Source of the DNA: Cristatella mucedo
Lineage: Eukaryota; Bryozoa; Phylactolaemata; Cristatellidae
NCBI GenBank assembly: GCA_009760855.2
Contig: WPIO01000072.1
Coordinates: 64,001-95,000, forward strand
Reading direction: 5' to 3'
DNA: 31,000 nt
Shown: piece after piece, positions 12,901-20,770 of the stretch
Numbering within the stretch: the stretch's first letter is position 1
Layout of the letters: each line of letters starts with the position of its first letter
The notes under the pieces: model-generated
The model's input: only the letters and a program-made list of their open reading frames with translations
Told to the model about the DNA's origin: nothing
Database searches by the model: none
Translations under genes and position numbers: made by a program

Positions 12901-13649
12901 GTCTTTCGTTGCAGCAGTCCATGTTGCATTCTCATACTGCATCTCGTCTCCAGCATCGGATCCATGAAACGACTAAGAACAAGTAGTGGTCCTCGAATGC
13001 TATCATAACAAAAAAGTAGCCACTACAGCTAAGGCAGTGGTCTCAAATAATAGGTATTTTCTCAGCTATCGAAGCGGTCCGTCCATTGACTGCCTAACTT
13101 TAAAAAAAAAGTATAAATGAAGTGAATACGTCTGGAAAGAGGTGGCTTAATATGCGTGCTCCCAGTTTGAGGTTTGCTCTTGTATATTTGAATATAAATC
13201 TGACATATTTTTCCTCGCTGATGCTCCACTATCACGCTTTGAACTCTGAACAGTGGAAAACCTAAACAGCCCAAAATCAAATGCTCAGTACAGCATGCAC
13301 GAGAAAGTGGCAGGTTCTTCCCCGTTTGACAGCTGCAACTGACACCACTTCTTTCCTAATAATTTCAGTCGATCTCTGCCGACGATCGCACTGCGATGTG
13401 TATTTAATCGACCTGAAATGTGCAAATTATCCTTCTCATTCTATGAATTACGGGGGTGTGGCTACGGCCACAAAAGCGGATTGGGGGGGGCTCGAGTCTT
13501 CTCGAGAGCAAATCATTAGAGGCAGCTAATAAACCACAGCGATTAGGGCTTATGAGTGCAGCGAAGTATAGCAGACTTACTAAACACGCGGCCCTTAGGT
13601 AAGCAGAGGACCAGGAGACCTCCGGTCGGCCTAATATTTTGCGGAACAT
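2224..13649 (-). CDS. MOCS1: MOCS1, molybdenum cofactor biosynthesis protein 1 (MoaA domain), 7 exons, 3' end outside window
   Basis: Radical-SAM enzyme that, with MoaC activity, turns GTP into cyclic pyranopterin monophosphate, the first step of molybdenum cofactor synthesis, in mitochondria. I joined seven minus-strand exons: 13649-13581, 11543-11399, 7630-7463, 7218-6914, 3429-3277, 2737-2627 and 2344-2224. All phases agree, giving 357 codons plus one base. The leader is short, basic and mitochondrial-like. The radical-SAM CX3CX2C is C68-NLR-C72-TY-C75, with the C72 codon split by intron 2. TGGEP is at 113-117. The MoaA C-terminal cluster CX2CX13C is C302, C305, C319, with C319 in the last exon. 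The blocks [30 protein letters not shown] and [20 protein letters not shown] match animal MOCS1 closely. Introns are about 2037, 3768, 244, 3484, 539 and 282 bp and hold LINE and SINE insertions. Exons for the end of MOCS1A and for MOCS1B are not in the window. Confidence 0.95.
2627..2737 (-). CDS. MOCS1: MOCS1 exon 6 (CX2C of the C-terminal cluster)
   Basis: Codes for residues 281-317, phase 0 at both ends. The acceptor is TTGCAG and the donor AAG|GTAGGC. It contains [20 protein letters not shown] followed by TADGNLK. C302 and C305 are two ligands of the second 4Fe-4S cluster, which binds GTP in MoaA. Confidence 0.96.
3275..3276 (-). other. MOCS1: Non-canonical GC splice donor of MOCS1 intron 5
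   Basis: The exon ends GCCAAG and the intron starts GCAAGAGC on the minus strand. The partner acceptor is CACTTGCAG before 2737. GC-AG introns are a known minor class of U2 introns and need a good match at the exon end, seen here as AAG|GCAAG. Confidence 0.8.
3277..3429 (-). CDS. MOCS1: MOCS1 exon 5 ([11 protein letters not shown])
   Basis: Codes for residues 230-280, phase 0 at both ends. The acceptor is TTTCTGCTGCAG. It reads [18 protein letters not shown] and ends in HDTAK. The intron begins GCAAGA: a GC rather than GT donor. No GT nearby keeps the alignment, and joining at this point gives a gap-free fit to TAK..(I/V)P.F(K/Q)G of the family. Confidence 0.93.
3584..3733 (+). mobile_element. 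tRNA-derived SINE, copy 1
   Basis: The head is tRNA-like: an A-box-like segment in GGTTTGGTCTAGCG and a B box in GGGCTCGAGCCC. The tail is GAAGCGCCTGAATAGAGATT then AAGTTCTCTTGGGGCGCT, followed by an AT-rich end. The same head and tail occur at 9119-9244 (minus), 14735-14900, 18125-18298 and 20205-20336. It abuts a LINE fragment in MOCS1 intron 4. Confidence 0.85.
3734..4800 (+). mobile_element. Family-1 LINE (CR1/L2-like) 3' fragment, split by another repeat
   Basis: The translated 3774-4142 part reads [20 protein letters not shown] and [20 protein letters not shown], typical of the region after the reverse transcriptase in CR1/L2-type elements. After an insertion at 4232-4369 the frame resumes with [11 protein letters not shown] and the 3' tail at about 4745-4790. 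It is 5'-truncated, carries stops and is not functional. Confidence 0.88.
4232..4369. repeat. Dispersed repeat of about 140 bp (here DR3) nested in the LINE
   Basis: The sequence from GTATCTCCGTCAGTAACTCC to CAACAGACTTCTC recurs at about 18422-18556, sharing blocks such as CCACAAAGTCA, GGCGGCTTTCGGTACGCAT and CAACAGACTTC. Its first 40 bp recur at about 17913-17952. It replaces part of the LINE between CTATCAGATC and CAGGCTAAGCATCG. No coding capacity or tRNA boxes are visible, and its class is unknown. Confidence 0.75.
4801..6870. other. MOCS1 intron 4, mostly unassigned
   Basis: AT-rich DNA without recognisable repeats. Two open frames stand out but match nothing I know. One is minus 5472-5227, 81 residues, including [20 protein letters not shown]. 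The other is plus 5911-6342, 143 residues, Asn/Thr-rich. Neither shows splice sites or a start context that argues for a gene. They may be chance frames or decayed mobile-element coding sequence. Confidence 0.4.
6914..7218 (-). CDS. MOCS1: MOCS1 exon 4 (TIM-barrel core)
   Basis: Codes for the rest of Gly128 and residues 129-229. The acceptor is TTGTAG and the donor AAG|GTAAAT. It contains [24 protein letters not shown] and [18 protein letters not shown], all near-identical to animal MOCS1. The link between exons 3 and 4 is two residues longer than I recall for vertebrate MOCS1, just before the SIAITTNG strand. Confidence 0.95.
7463..7630 (-). CDS. MOCS1: MOCS1 exon 3 (YCMPEEG, GGEP)
   Basis: Codes for the last two bases of Cys72, residues 73-127 and one base of Gly128. 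It begins after a T-rich tract and TTGAAG, completing the cysteine codon T|GT, then reads TYCMPEEGV. Further on is [19 protein letters not shown], including the SAM-binding GGEP motif. The donor is G|GTGAGG. The plus-strand LINE copy at 7661 ends only about 30 bp before the acceptor. Confidence 0.95.
7661..8612 (+). mobile_element. Family-1 LINE 3' fragment with an inserted LINE tail
   Basis: Codes for [20 protein letters not shown] and [12 protein letters not shown], then [19 protein letters not shown]. At about 8054-8155 a 3'-tail-only segment (CAGCAAATGTAAAGCGCC... ending in eight ATT units) sits in the middle of the coding part. The element then resumes at CACCCGCTTTTCGGAATC and ends in its own tail and (ATT)n at 8518-8612. 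It lies antisense in MOCS1 intron 2, about 30 bp from exon 3. Confidence 0.9.
9001..9040. repeat. Short (GT)n...(AC)n inverted tract
   Basis: A GT run at 8996-9012 is followed after a short spacer by an AC run at 9024-9036, so the two can pair as a hairpin. It lies in otherwise unassigned intron 2 DNA (8613-9118), where I see no gene. Confidence 0.6.
9119..9244 (-). mobile_element. tRNA-derived SINE, copy 2
   Basis: Reverse complement of the SINE at 3584. It starts with the AT-rich end and ATTCATTTGTATGGCACC, has the tail hairpin AGAGAACTGAATCTCTATCC, and then the B box in GGGCTCGAGCCC. The 5' part is shortened or diverged. Confidence 0.75.
9245..9860. other. Unassigned part of MOCS1 intron 2
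   Basis: No known element was recognised. Plus-strand frames around 9452-9824 read through but have no recognisable motif and no clear exon boundaries. Confidence 0.4.
9882..10052. repeat. (GA)n microsatellite with AC block
   Basis: An almost pure GA run from about 9915 to 9984 is followed by a short AC block and then degenerate GAGACACAGAGA units. The frames across it are artefacts. Confidence 0.95.
10055..10240 (-). mobile_element. Old LINE reverse-transcriptase remnant
   Basis: The minus strand reads [20 protein letters not shown], the region of the reverse-transcriptase catalytic box (usually F/Y-ADD preceded by aromatic residues; here NADD). It corresponds to the same stretch as 23140 in the longer copy but is clearly more diverged. 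Confidence 0.75.
10241..11390. other. Unassigned part of MOCS1 intron 2
   Basis: Contains a run of about 12 C residues near 10311. No exons or known repeats were recognised. The region is followed by the exon 2 donor. Confidence 0.4.
11399..11543 (-). CDS. MOCS1: MOCS1 exon 2 (first radical-SAM cysteines)
   Basis: Codes for residues 24-71 plus the first base of Cys72. It opens after TTTTATGTAG with EEDT and six CCA proline codons, then reaches the conserved block [20 protein letters not shown] and LTERCNLR. The donor is T|GTAAGA. The exon was found by searching for the missing cysteine motif; another frame runs across it and hides it from simple ORF calling. C68 is the first ligand of the S-adenosylmethionine-binding 4Fe-4S cluster. 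Confidence 0.93.
11822..12178 (-). mobile_element. Family-1 LINE 3' end fragment
   Basis: Starts with short ATT/AAT units and the reversed tail hairpin (GCACCCTCAGAGAACTTAAT). The minus-strand coding end [20 protein letters not shown] follows at about 12170-12090. It lies in MOCS1 intron 1. Confidence 0.85.
12179..13560. other. Rest of MOCS1 intron 1, unassigned
   Basis: Includes an AT-rich patch near 12625-12670. No exon or repeat was recognised. Open frames on either strand lack motifs. Confidence 0.4.
13581..13649 (-). CDS. MOCS1: MOCS1 exon 1 (start codon and leader)
   Basis: Codes for residues 1-23, starting [11 protein letters not shown] and ending RAACL. It is rich in Arg, Lys, Ser and Ala with one Glu, as expected of a mitochondrial presequence. 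It ends in TTA followed by the strong donor GTAAGT in phase 0, matching the phase-0 acceptor of exon 2. The start is inferred from phase and leader character, not from sequence homology, because this part of MOCS1 is poorly conserved. An overlapping frame (MANRQILMF..., from about 13710) would end at the same donor in phase 1 and would not fit exon 2. Confidence 0.6.
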
Positions 13650-14310
13650 GCACAGAAGCGGTGCGCTGAAAACTTCTGCAGAACATGAGAATTTGCCTAT
13701 TGGCCATAGCTAAAATGCCTGGAGTGTTCGAGTTTTCGAATAAGCACAGTTCCACGTAGATACAAACCAGCGTAAGCTTCATGCGTCATACGAAACACAT
13801 TAGGCACTCAGGCCACGGCGACACGGCTACAACTAACCTGGTCAGTAGGAACCGCAAGAGGCCGCACCACGCTGCCCGCCGAACAGAAACTTCTAAAACC
13901 GGAAATGAAAGCGCGAGGAAAATTCCGCACGCTGGCGACGTAATGAGTCGGCATATTCGCTTAAAACCACCACAGTTCAGTCCCGCCTACCACACCCGAC
14001 CTTCATCTACGGTAAACCGCCCACGGCCTTGACCCGCACCTTATCTCCGTGTCGTGCGCATGGGTCTTGAAGGCCAAAGAAAACTCAGCAAGAGACCTCT
14101 CGTAACAAGACGCAAATACGTACTCTTCTCGCAAGGGGTGGAAATAAGTTTCAGAGCTTTCAACTGCAAGCAGGACTGATCCCAAGGGTGCCTGCATCTT
14201 CGCGACGTGATACCGGTGAGTTGCACTCGAAGGCCGTCTCACTAGCGATGCCTTGTGTACGCTGTCTTGGTGATCGTCATGTTTAACGTTATTGCTCCCA
14301 TACATAGGGG
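13650..14310 (-). promoter_or_regulatory. Probable MOCS1 promoter / 5' leader region
   Basis: CpG dinucleotides are much more frequent here than in the flanks. An ETS-like ACCGGAAAT lies at about 13898 and an ATF/CRE-like GACGTAATGAG at about 13937. This is immediately upstream of MOCS1 exon 1, so I infer a promoter. A 100-codon minus-strand frame (14305-14003), including HPLREEYVFASCYERSLAEF, overlaps the region. It could be an upstream exon or chance; I do not recognise it. Confidence 0.4.
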
Positions 14311-14734
14311 GTTTTGCAAGACCTTTTAAAACAAATTTATCGGTTGTACTCGTGCTAGCACTTCTGCTGTGGATACCTGGTTGAGCATTTTGAAGTGACT
14401 ACAACCTTAGGCCCCTTTAGTGTGTGAGTAACCTTACGGCGGTCCTCAGTAAGTTTATATTCATTGCATGAACTGAGGATTAGATTTGCATGCATTTTGT
14501 TTTTAAATGCGTTCTTAATTCGTGAGTTCTGCATCGGCGGCGCTGTGACAGGCGCGCAGCGCCGCCGAGCGTTGGCGAAGTGGCTTCGTCGCAAGCATTT
14601 AACAGAAGCGCTCAAATATATCGACGGCGTGGAACTGAGTACCTTGTGCGACAAGCGATAAAGGTACGTCAGGTGGTGGGCCAGCGGTATGGCGTAGTTA
14701 CCATGGGCTGCGTGTAACTCAGACGTTGGGCTCA

Positions 14735-14900
14735 GCCAAACGCAAATAATAACGCCGCAGTGGATAAGGGGGTCCCCCAACAAAGGTGAAGGTGAATGTA
14801 GTCTACCGAGGTCATGGGTTCGAGCCCCGTGGCACACGTGAAGCGCCTGAATAGTGATTAAGTTCTCTTGGGGCGCTATGCAAATGAATTATATAATAAC
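14735..14900 (+). mobile_element. tRNA-derived SINE, copy 3
   Basis: B box GGGTTCGAGCCCC at about 14817, then the shared tail GTGAAGCGCCTGAATAGTG and AAGTTCTCTTGGGGCGCT, ending ATGAATTATATAATA. This copy has the best-preserved B box of the set. The head upstream is diverged. Confidence 0.8.
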
Positions 14901-15062
14901 TGAAGGTATGTGAGTGGACCACCGCTGCCCCCACAGGTTGAAGCATAACCCACGAGACCTATAGCCAGTCGCCCGACCACTAGTAGTAAATAAGGTTGAA
15001 GGTGGTTTGAGAGATAGTCAACTAGGTATTAGTAGGGGAGTTCCGGCAAGGACTTAATACAA

Positions 15063-15605
15063 ATAATAATAATACATTTGTATAGCACCCTCGGAGAACT
15101 TAATCTCTTTCTAGCCCTGTTGTGAGCATGAGTGTGCGCGCGTATTGCTAAACAGCAAACGGCTTTGAGCACTCGGAATGCAACCGAACTCAACAGAGTT
15201 TAATCATTAATTCAGTTCACAGACGTTCATGTTAACCGAAGCTTTCGTAGTCTGCGGCTCAGGAACGCTGCGCTCTGATTAGCTAACGTCGCTTGCGCCT
15301 AGCAGCAGGAACGCTGCATTTCGATTGACTAGTCGATGTCGGGAGGGCCCCCAGCCTAGTACCGGCAGACAACGACACGTGTGCGAGTACTGCCATAGAG
15401 TGGGGTATGCATTCTCTATTACGATCTCAACAGGCCTTTTACAGATACCGTAAAGAAAGCAAGACCAGATGATTAGTGGTAACGTTCGCAATGTCATCAA
15501 TCATAACATTGTTAGATGTGACATGTCCTGGGTCAACATGTAGGTATGGTTATTAGCAGAAAACACCGTGTCAGCACGCATAAGCACACAACGGGAGAGT
15601 TGAAT
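15063..15605 (-). mobile_element. Family-1 LINE tail split by a candidate solo LTR
   Basis: The reversed tail (AATAATAATACATTTG, then GCACCCTCGGAGAACTTAAT) runs to 15117 and stops inside CTTTCTAG. The matching continuation (CTTTTACAGATACCG... to GCATAAGCACACAA) resumes at 15433. The gap is filled by the element at 15118-15432. The order is clear from the intact homologue at 11860-12035. Confidence 0.85.
15118..15432 (+). mobile_element. Candidate solo LTR, 315 bp
   Basis: Begins TGTTGTGAG and ends ATCTCAACA, giving the TG...CA ends and a 5-bp inverted TGTTG/CAACA of a long terminal repeat. It sits in a LINE tail whose two halves line up on either side. The flanks AGCCC and GGCCT could be a decayed 5-bp target duplication. 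It holds two imperfect direct repeats (CAGGAACGCTGCGCTCTGAT and CAGGAACGCTGCATTTCGAT). A related copy lies at about 25480-25790. Orientation is arbitrary. Confidence 0.65.
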
Positions 15606-16241
15606 GGACAAGCACTGACAGAGCTTGCAGAGTCGTGGCATATGAGAAGAACGACAGTGGATGGATGCTGTGAACTGGCTTGATTGTCAGGCCAAAGTTC
15701 GATAATCGGCCGTAGTGAAATATCCAGCAAGGACCGGCTCGACCATCTAATTGGAGGCTTAAGTATTATGTGGTTAATTCCGTGCAAGCACGTTGTCTTG
15801 CCAGTTCGGAGCGCTAGAATTTGGTTGCGATGTGAGCCGAGGTAAAGCCCTGGAGTCGTGTAGAGACTGCCTGCGCTAGCTGCCCATTGTGGCTACCCTT
15901 GTAGGGGCACTTCGTGCTAATTCGAGGGTAGGATGAGCTGAAGGAGAGCTGGATTTGCTGCTGCCGATCCACCACCACTTTCTTGCCACCAGGCCCTGGC
16001 ATTGAGGGTTGTTGGGAAGACATGGGTCTAGTGTGTACATAGACACTGCAGTTTGCCAAACTCACGTGTTTAGCCCACCCCAGACATATGAGCAGATCTT
16101 GATCGAACAGTCGAGCAACTCAATATTTATTGAATATAGACAGAGATTCGGAGCGGACACTCATGACTCCCGCTTGCCTCTAACATGCTACTAATAGGCC
16201 CACCGAAGAACTGTAGCCAACAGGCCCTCAGTTAGAGGACG

Positions 16242-16242
<1 letters not shown>

Positions 16243-16321
<79 letters not shown>
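16243..16321. repeat. (CA)n microsatellite
   Basis: Pure CA/AC dinucleotide run of about 79 bp. Confidence 0.97.
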
Positions 16322-16780
16322 GAGCGCGCATACACCGCATGAACATCGAGACATGCTGCTTTGGCATCAGTTGCATGCTCTGGCACTGTACAAAGCATAG
16401 AAGGGCGGTGGACAGCCCCTAAGAATGAGTCAACCTTACCAGCAATTACCGGGAATGAGGCTGGAAAAATAGGGCTTGATTGACCAGGCAAAATTAGAGT
16501 GACAAAGTTTTGGTCTGCTGGTGTGTAGTGATCCTTGAAAGTGCGCGTTTACTGACTTACGACTGTGTGCATGCTATTGCAACCCGATTCCCCAGCCGAG
16601 GTGGTAGAGTTATACTGGTGATGCAATCATCTGCAGGCCCTGCCATACTTGTTTTTTCTTATTGGTATGTGTGTGTCTGATCGTTCGCCTGGATAGCTTG
16701 GCAGACATGCTAGATCTGACCTATTTTGAGTGTCACTGTAGTATCCAGTACCACGTCACTCTATCCTCGTTTTTATAAGG
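16322..16780. other. Unassigned intergenic DNA
   Basis: A weak tRNA A-box-like AGCCGAGGTGGTAGAG is present near 16594, without a matching B box. No gene was recognised. Confidence 0.35.
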
Positions 16781-16782
16781 AT

Positions 16783-18115
16783 AATTATTATAATATGACA
16801 TTTATATAGCACCGTAAGAGAGAACTATATCTCTTTCTGGGCACTTTACATATGCTGGAAAGGAAGCATCTCGATTGGTTAGCAATAAAATGCACAACGT
16901 CTGAACTCGCAAGCACACAAAGGACATTTCGAACGGACCCAGCAAAGGCTGTGAAGGACAGGTGGCTTTTTAAGCTTCTTTTTAAATGGTTTATAAAAAT
17001 TAAAAGGTTCATAAAATAAGTATGTCGTGACGACTGTCGGTAGTGAATCCCGGGCTTTGGGAGCATGTGAAATAAAAGCTTTCAAAAGGCTTTCCTCCAA
17101 AAATTTGAGGTTGATTAGAGGCACAGCTTAACGACGTCAGAAGAAGGAGTGGTACGATACCTTATCGTGGAGTAGCTCGGATAGATAAGCTGGAGCAAGA
17201 GAATGAAGGGAGCTAAAAGTGAGTGGAAAAACCGTTAAGTCGATGCACTGCTTGATGAGGATCCAATGCACGCCTAGCTTCCGAGTTCTCTGCCCCAACT
17301 GTAAGGAGCATATACAAACAGGCACACTTGAGAGTAATAAGTTACAGAAGCCTAGACGCAATGTCACAAACACGTGGACTCGCTTGGTCGTGATATCCTT
17401 ATCTAAACAGGCCCGAATTTTGCAATCGTGCATAGCTGGAAGTTGGCAGGCTTGGCTGTGGAGCTATTGTATCATTTTGTGAAAGTTCATTTTAGAACAG
17501 GATACCCAGATTTCGTGCAGATGCTGCATGAAACATGCCGGCTGAGCCTATTTTGAGGAGTAAGCTTCTAGTTACAGAGTTCATTAGGGCTACTCCAAAC
17601 TTGTAAGTTGGTTTTATCATCATTCAATTTAAAAAAAGTCTACTGCCTCCCAATTGGAAATGTCAGCAATGCATTGTGAAAGAGATTTGAGGGTTTGGCT
17701 CGCTGGAAAACAAGGAGTTAAAAAAGCACATATGTGCAAAATACAGCTGTGTCATCTGCATAAAAACGATTGCCTTGATTGTGCTTGATGATTACATGGC
17801 CAATATATGAGAGTATTTGTTGAGAAAAGAGGTTGACCTAGAACCGACCCTGTGGTACCCTATGCTTTAAAGGCTCTCCTGATAACCATTTGTCTCTGAG
17901 CTCTTTGCTATAATGTAATGTAATGTATCTCTGTATGTAACTCCACAAAGCTGTGAAATCTCCCACTGAGATAGAACCTAAGTCATTGCAGTGACAGTAA
18001 TGCAAGGAGAGATGATAGGTGCCCAAAAAGACTTGGTGAGATCGATGGTATCAAATGCTGCCAAAAGATTCATCGAAACTAGCAGAGACTTCCTAACTCG
18101 GCATTTTTAGAAGGT
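16783..18115 (-). mobile_element. Old, degraded family-1 LINE copy
   Basis: Starts with the reversed tail (ATTTATATAGCACCGTAAGA). The minus strand then reads SHAPKARDSLPTVVTTYLF, SLHSLAPAYLSELLHD, LDKDITTKRVHVFVTLRLGF and, further in, parts of the reverse transcriptase. The stretch at 17957-18110 aligns with 23338-23520. Stops and frameshifts are frequent. Part of the DR3 repeat lies at about 17913-17952. Confidence 0.85.
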
Positions 18116-18124
18116 CGTTATACA

Positions 18125-18298
18125 CTAGCAGCCCGGTGGCTAAGGTGCTAACCTTTGACTACCGAGATCAAGGCCATTGCATGTGGCGGCCGAGGTCGTA
18201 TTCACAAGCCCTGTGGTATATATAAAGCGCCTGGATAGAGGTAAAGTTTTCTCAGGGTGCTTTACAAATGAATTACGTTATATTATATATTATACTAT
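18125..18298 (+). mobile_element. tRNA-derived SINE, copy 4
   Basis: The head AGCAGCCCGGTGGCTAAGGT resembles a tRNA A box. The degenerate B box is near 18205. The tail reads AAAGCGCCTGGATAGAGG and TTTTCTCAGGGTGCTTTACA, then ATTACGTTATATTATATA. In this copy one stem pair is a G-T wobble but the hairpin is still possible. Confidence 0.75.
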
Positions 18299-18421
18299 AG
18301 TCAGATTGCTGACTCTATAGAGTGATTTGCTCTCAAACCCGACTGATATATATTATGTCCCCTTGTTCGATCCTGCACTGTGCTTGTAGCTGCCGGCACC
18401 CTTGCCCAGCCTCAATCACAT

Positions 18422-18556
18422 AATGGAATCTATCTCCATCTGTAATTCCACAAAGTCACAAAGACTATGTGGGTGTTATGCAAGAGAGTTTCGTTTAGTC
18501 CACCCATAGCCCAGGCGGCTTTCGGTACGCATACGGTAGTCAACAGACTTCATCTC
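18422..18556. repeat. DR3 dispersed repeat, copy 2
   Basis: Aligns over its length with 4232-4369, including CACAAAG, GTGGGTGTTA, GGCGGCTTTCGGTACGCAT and CAACAGACTTC. Confidence 0.75.
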
Positions 18557-18594
18557 ACGCAACAAAGAGAAAGTGAGAAGCATAGCTGAGTCAG

Positions 18595-19150
18595 GAGATC
18601 AGTTGAGGTGGTGAGTAGCATGTAAGTAGCAGTTCAGGGCAGCTACAAAAGACGAGCCATAGTCGACAGCAGGAGAGTAGATGTTGTTGCATAAAAATTG
18701 TGGAAGTGAGTTCCACAGTCCTGGACCTGACCAACAGTCCGTGAGCTTTAGAATGGTGTAGCTAATTTATTGTTCATAATGGACCTGTGGTCAACGAGGA
18801 GGCTGAAACTGGTGTGACAGTTCAGCTAGGTATGAATCCGTGGCTGGCCTTATGGGTCAGCATAAGAACTTTGCTCGGTATCCATTGATCAACCGGCAGC
18901 CATCCTATTTTTTTAGCAAAGGTGACACATGGTCAAATCTCTGGGGTTTGTAAACCAACCTTTCAGCCGTATTCTGCAGTGGCTTTGTGGCTTTCTTCGG
19001 TAGCCCAGCCAAAAGGGATTTACAATAATCTAGCCGAGACGGAACTAAGGAGCTAGTTAAATGTTTTGCCAGCCACCGTGGAAGACAATTCCTAATCTTA
19101 GATAGGGATCGGACATGATGGCTAGCTGTGGAAGCTAGCAGTCTTCTTTA
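18595..19150 (-). mobile_element. Family-2 LINE (CR1-like) fragment
   Basis: The minus strand reads SRLDYCKSLLAGLPKKATKP, then QRFDHVSPLLKK, GWLPVDQWIPSKVLMLTHKA and SGPGLWNSLP. This is the same post-RT region as family 1 but with different sequence, so it is a second LINE family. It is related to the pieces at 21330-21498 and 21976-22062. Confidence 0.8.
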
Positions 19151-19600
19151 GACAGCTTTCAAAATTTAGGCAGCTGTCAAAGGCGACAACTAAATTCCGA
19201 GCACATGGTAATGGTCACACGACAGCATCACCTATTAGAAGTGCAAAGCTGTGCAGGCTAGCTCACACGTGACAAGCATACATTGTGGGCATTGTCTTTC
19301 CGCAAGCTGGCTTAATGGTTGCCCTGACAGCGGCTGCTCTGAATAGCCACTTGGTCTTGGTCTGTACAGGACAGGAGCCTCCGAGGCCAGGCCTGCTTGT
19401 GCTGTCTGTTTTTAAGTGGCACTCTGTATATCTTACCTTTCAGCGTATTCAGAGTCAGTTGTGTCTTTGCTTGCTGCATGTAGCAGCTGAAAAGGTATGC
19501 ACTCGTTAGCTTCATTGGAAATATGTTTTCAGGAGTCATTAAAAAAGATATATTTGTTAGTTGCAGTATCGTTTTGTCACGGCAGTGGGCTAAGACCCGG
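19151..19600. other. Unassigned intergenic DNA
   Basis: Short frames only; nothing recognised. Confidence 0.35.
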
Positions 19601-19602
19601 TA

Positions 19603-19705
19603 GATTGATATAATAATAATAATGGGAGATATTTGTGTGGGGCCCGAGAGAACTTTTTCTCTTGCTGGGCACATAGCATAGGCTGCACAGAAAGGTTAGA
19701 CTTTG
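19603..19705 (-). mobile_element. Diverged family-1 LINE tail
   Basis: AATAATAATAATGGGAGATA is followed by GCCCGAGAGAACTTTTTCTC and TGGGCACATAGCATAGGCTG, which follows the order of the reversed LINE 3' end at 21520-21580. Confidence 0.6.
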
Positions 19706-20204
19706 CAGGCTGTTACCAGCTGCCACTATCTTCTTGGCATTGCAATATGCGGGAATACATTGTCAGCACACCCTGGATTATTGTCGTGTAGCAGATTAGG
19801 TGCCAGTCGTTCGGTGTGCTTGTGTTGGACTGTGTTCAGCAGCTCTTTGTAATCTGTAGATACTGGCGGGCATGCAACATGACCAGCAAGCAAGACAAGT
19901 GAAAGCCGGAAGCCATAATGGTAAACGGAAACGGCATGGACGTGGCAATAGGAGGTAGTACACATCACTCCGTGACTGCTAGCATGAAAGCCTGCCGCCT
20001 GTGCTCCTGGGAGCTGTGCTGCTCTTCGAGGTTGCTTATATTTTGCCTTACGATGTTTTGAGCAAACACGCCTTAAACATCAGTCCACTGGCTGAAGCTG
20101 CATTTCCGTGTACCACTCACGTTGGTTGCCTTATACTGGATCTCTTTATCTTTAAGGATGTCGGCCCCACTGACCTTGTGTGCCCGATGGCCATCGCCGA
20201 GCTG

Positions 20205-20336
20205 GTTTGGTCCAGCGGTCAAGGTGCTCGCCCCGACTAAGGTCTGGCTGAGGTCGTGGGCTCGAGCCCCGAGGCACACGTGAAGCGCCCGAATAAAGAT
20301 TTAGTTCTCTTGAGGCGCTATACAAATTAATTATAT
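20205..20336 (+). mobile_element. tRNA-derived SINE, copy 5
   Basis: The best-preserved full copy: the head TTGGTCCAGCGGTCAAGGTG carries an A box, GGGCTCGAGCCCC is the B box, and the tail GTGAAGCGCCCGAATAAAG with AGTTCTCTTGAGGCGCTATA ends in ATTAATTATAT. It closely matches copy 1. Confidence 0.87.
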
Positions 20337-20415
20337 CTCGGATCATTACTCAGTCTCGTTTAATGTTCCTGTTCAATGTGCTCAATTTATCTGTTCAATT
20401 TGCTTCAGCCATTGA

Positions 20416-20669
20416 GGTGAAATAACGAATTAACCCGTGAATTCTAATACTGACGTCTTGATCAATTTTTTTCGAACTCCTTACTTTTTTAATGAACTGC
20501 TGATGTCATAGTTTGCCATCACCGTACTGTTGACATCACAGTCGATTTATTGGTTCAATTCATTGCTGTTTTCAGCGAACTGCTGACGTCATAGTCCACC
20601 ACGAACTGCCGTGATAATGCGGCTCTAGGGGTCAAAAATAAATATTAGAATTAACCAGTTCATTTCACC
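20416..20669. repeat. Candidate foldback/MITE-like element
   Basis: GGTGAAAT at 20416 and ATTTCACC at 20662 are inverted, and AATTCTAATA (20440) pairs with TATTAGAATT near the right end. Between them lie copies of TGACGTCA-like motifs. Part of the left arm (AACGAATTAACCCGT) recurs at about 21110. The class is uncertain. Confidence 0.4.
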
Positions 20670-20683
20670 CTCTCTGCTCTGGC

Positions 20684-20770
20684 CAAGCGGTCTAGGTAGC
20701 ACCGCTGCTTACGTCATGGATTCTATTCCCAGACCTAGGTTCGAATCCTTTGGCTGACCGTGCACCGTCA
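20684..20770 (+). mobile_element. tRNA-like segment, probable SINE head
   Basis: A perfect pol III A box TGGCCAAGCGG at about 20690 and a perfect B box GGTTCGAATCC at about 20741, about 50 bp apart, as in Leu/Ser-type tRNAs with a long variable arm. The ends do not form a convincing acceptor stem, so a SINE head or tRNA pseudogene is more likely than a working tRNA. An inverted repeat follows at 20808-20842 (GACGGATCCAAG / CTTGGATTCGTC). Confidence 0.55.

Noticed and set aside
13543-13782. MANRQILMF... frame as the MOCS1 start
   Set aside because: Its reading phase at the GTAAGT donor does not fit exon 2, whereas the frame starting at 13649 does. Not fully excluded.
14355-14837. 160-codon minus-strand frame
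   Set aside because: It starts in the antisense of a SINE; the GARTHDLG-type sequence is a reversed tRNA B box.
20073-20279. Minus-strand frame MCLGARAHDLS...
   Set aside because: Again antisense translation of a SINE head.
20684-20770. Functional tRNA-Leu/Ser gene
   Set aside because: The A and B boxes are perfect, but I could not pair an acceptor stem or a convincing anticodon arm.
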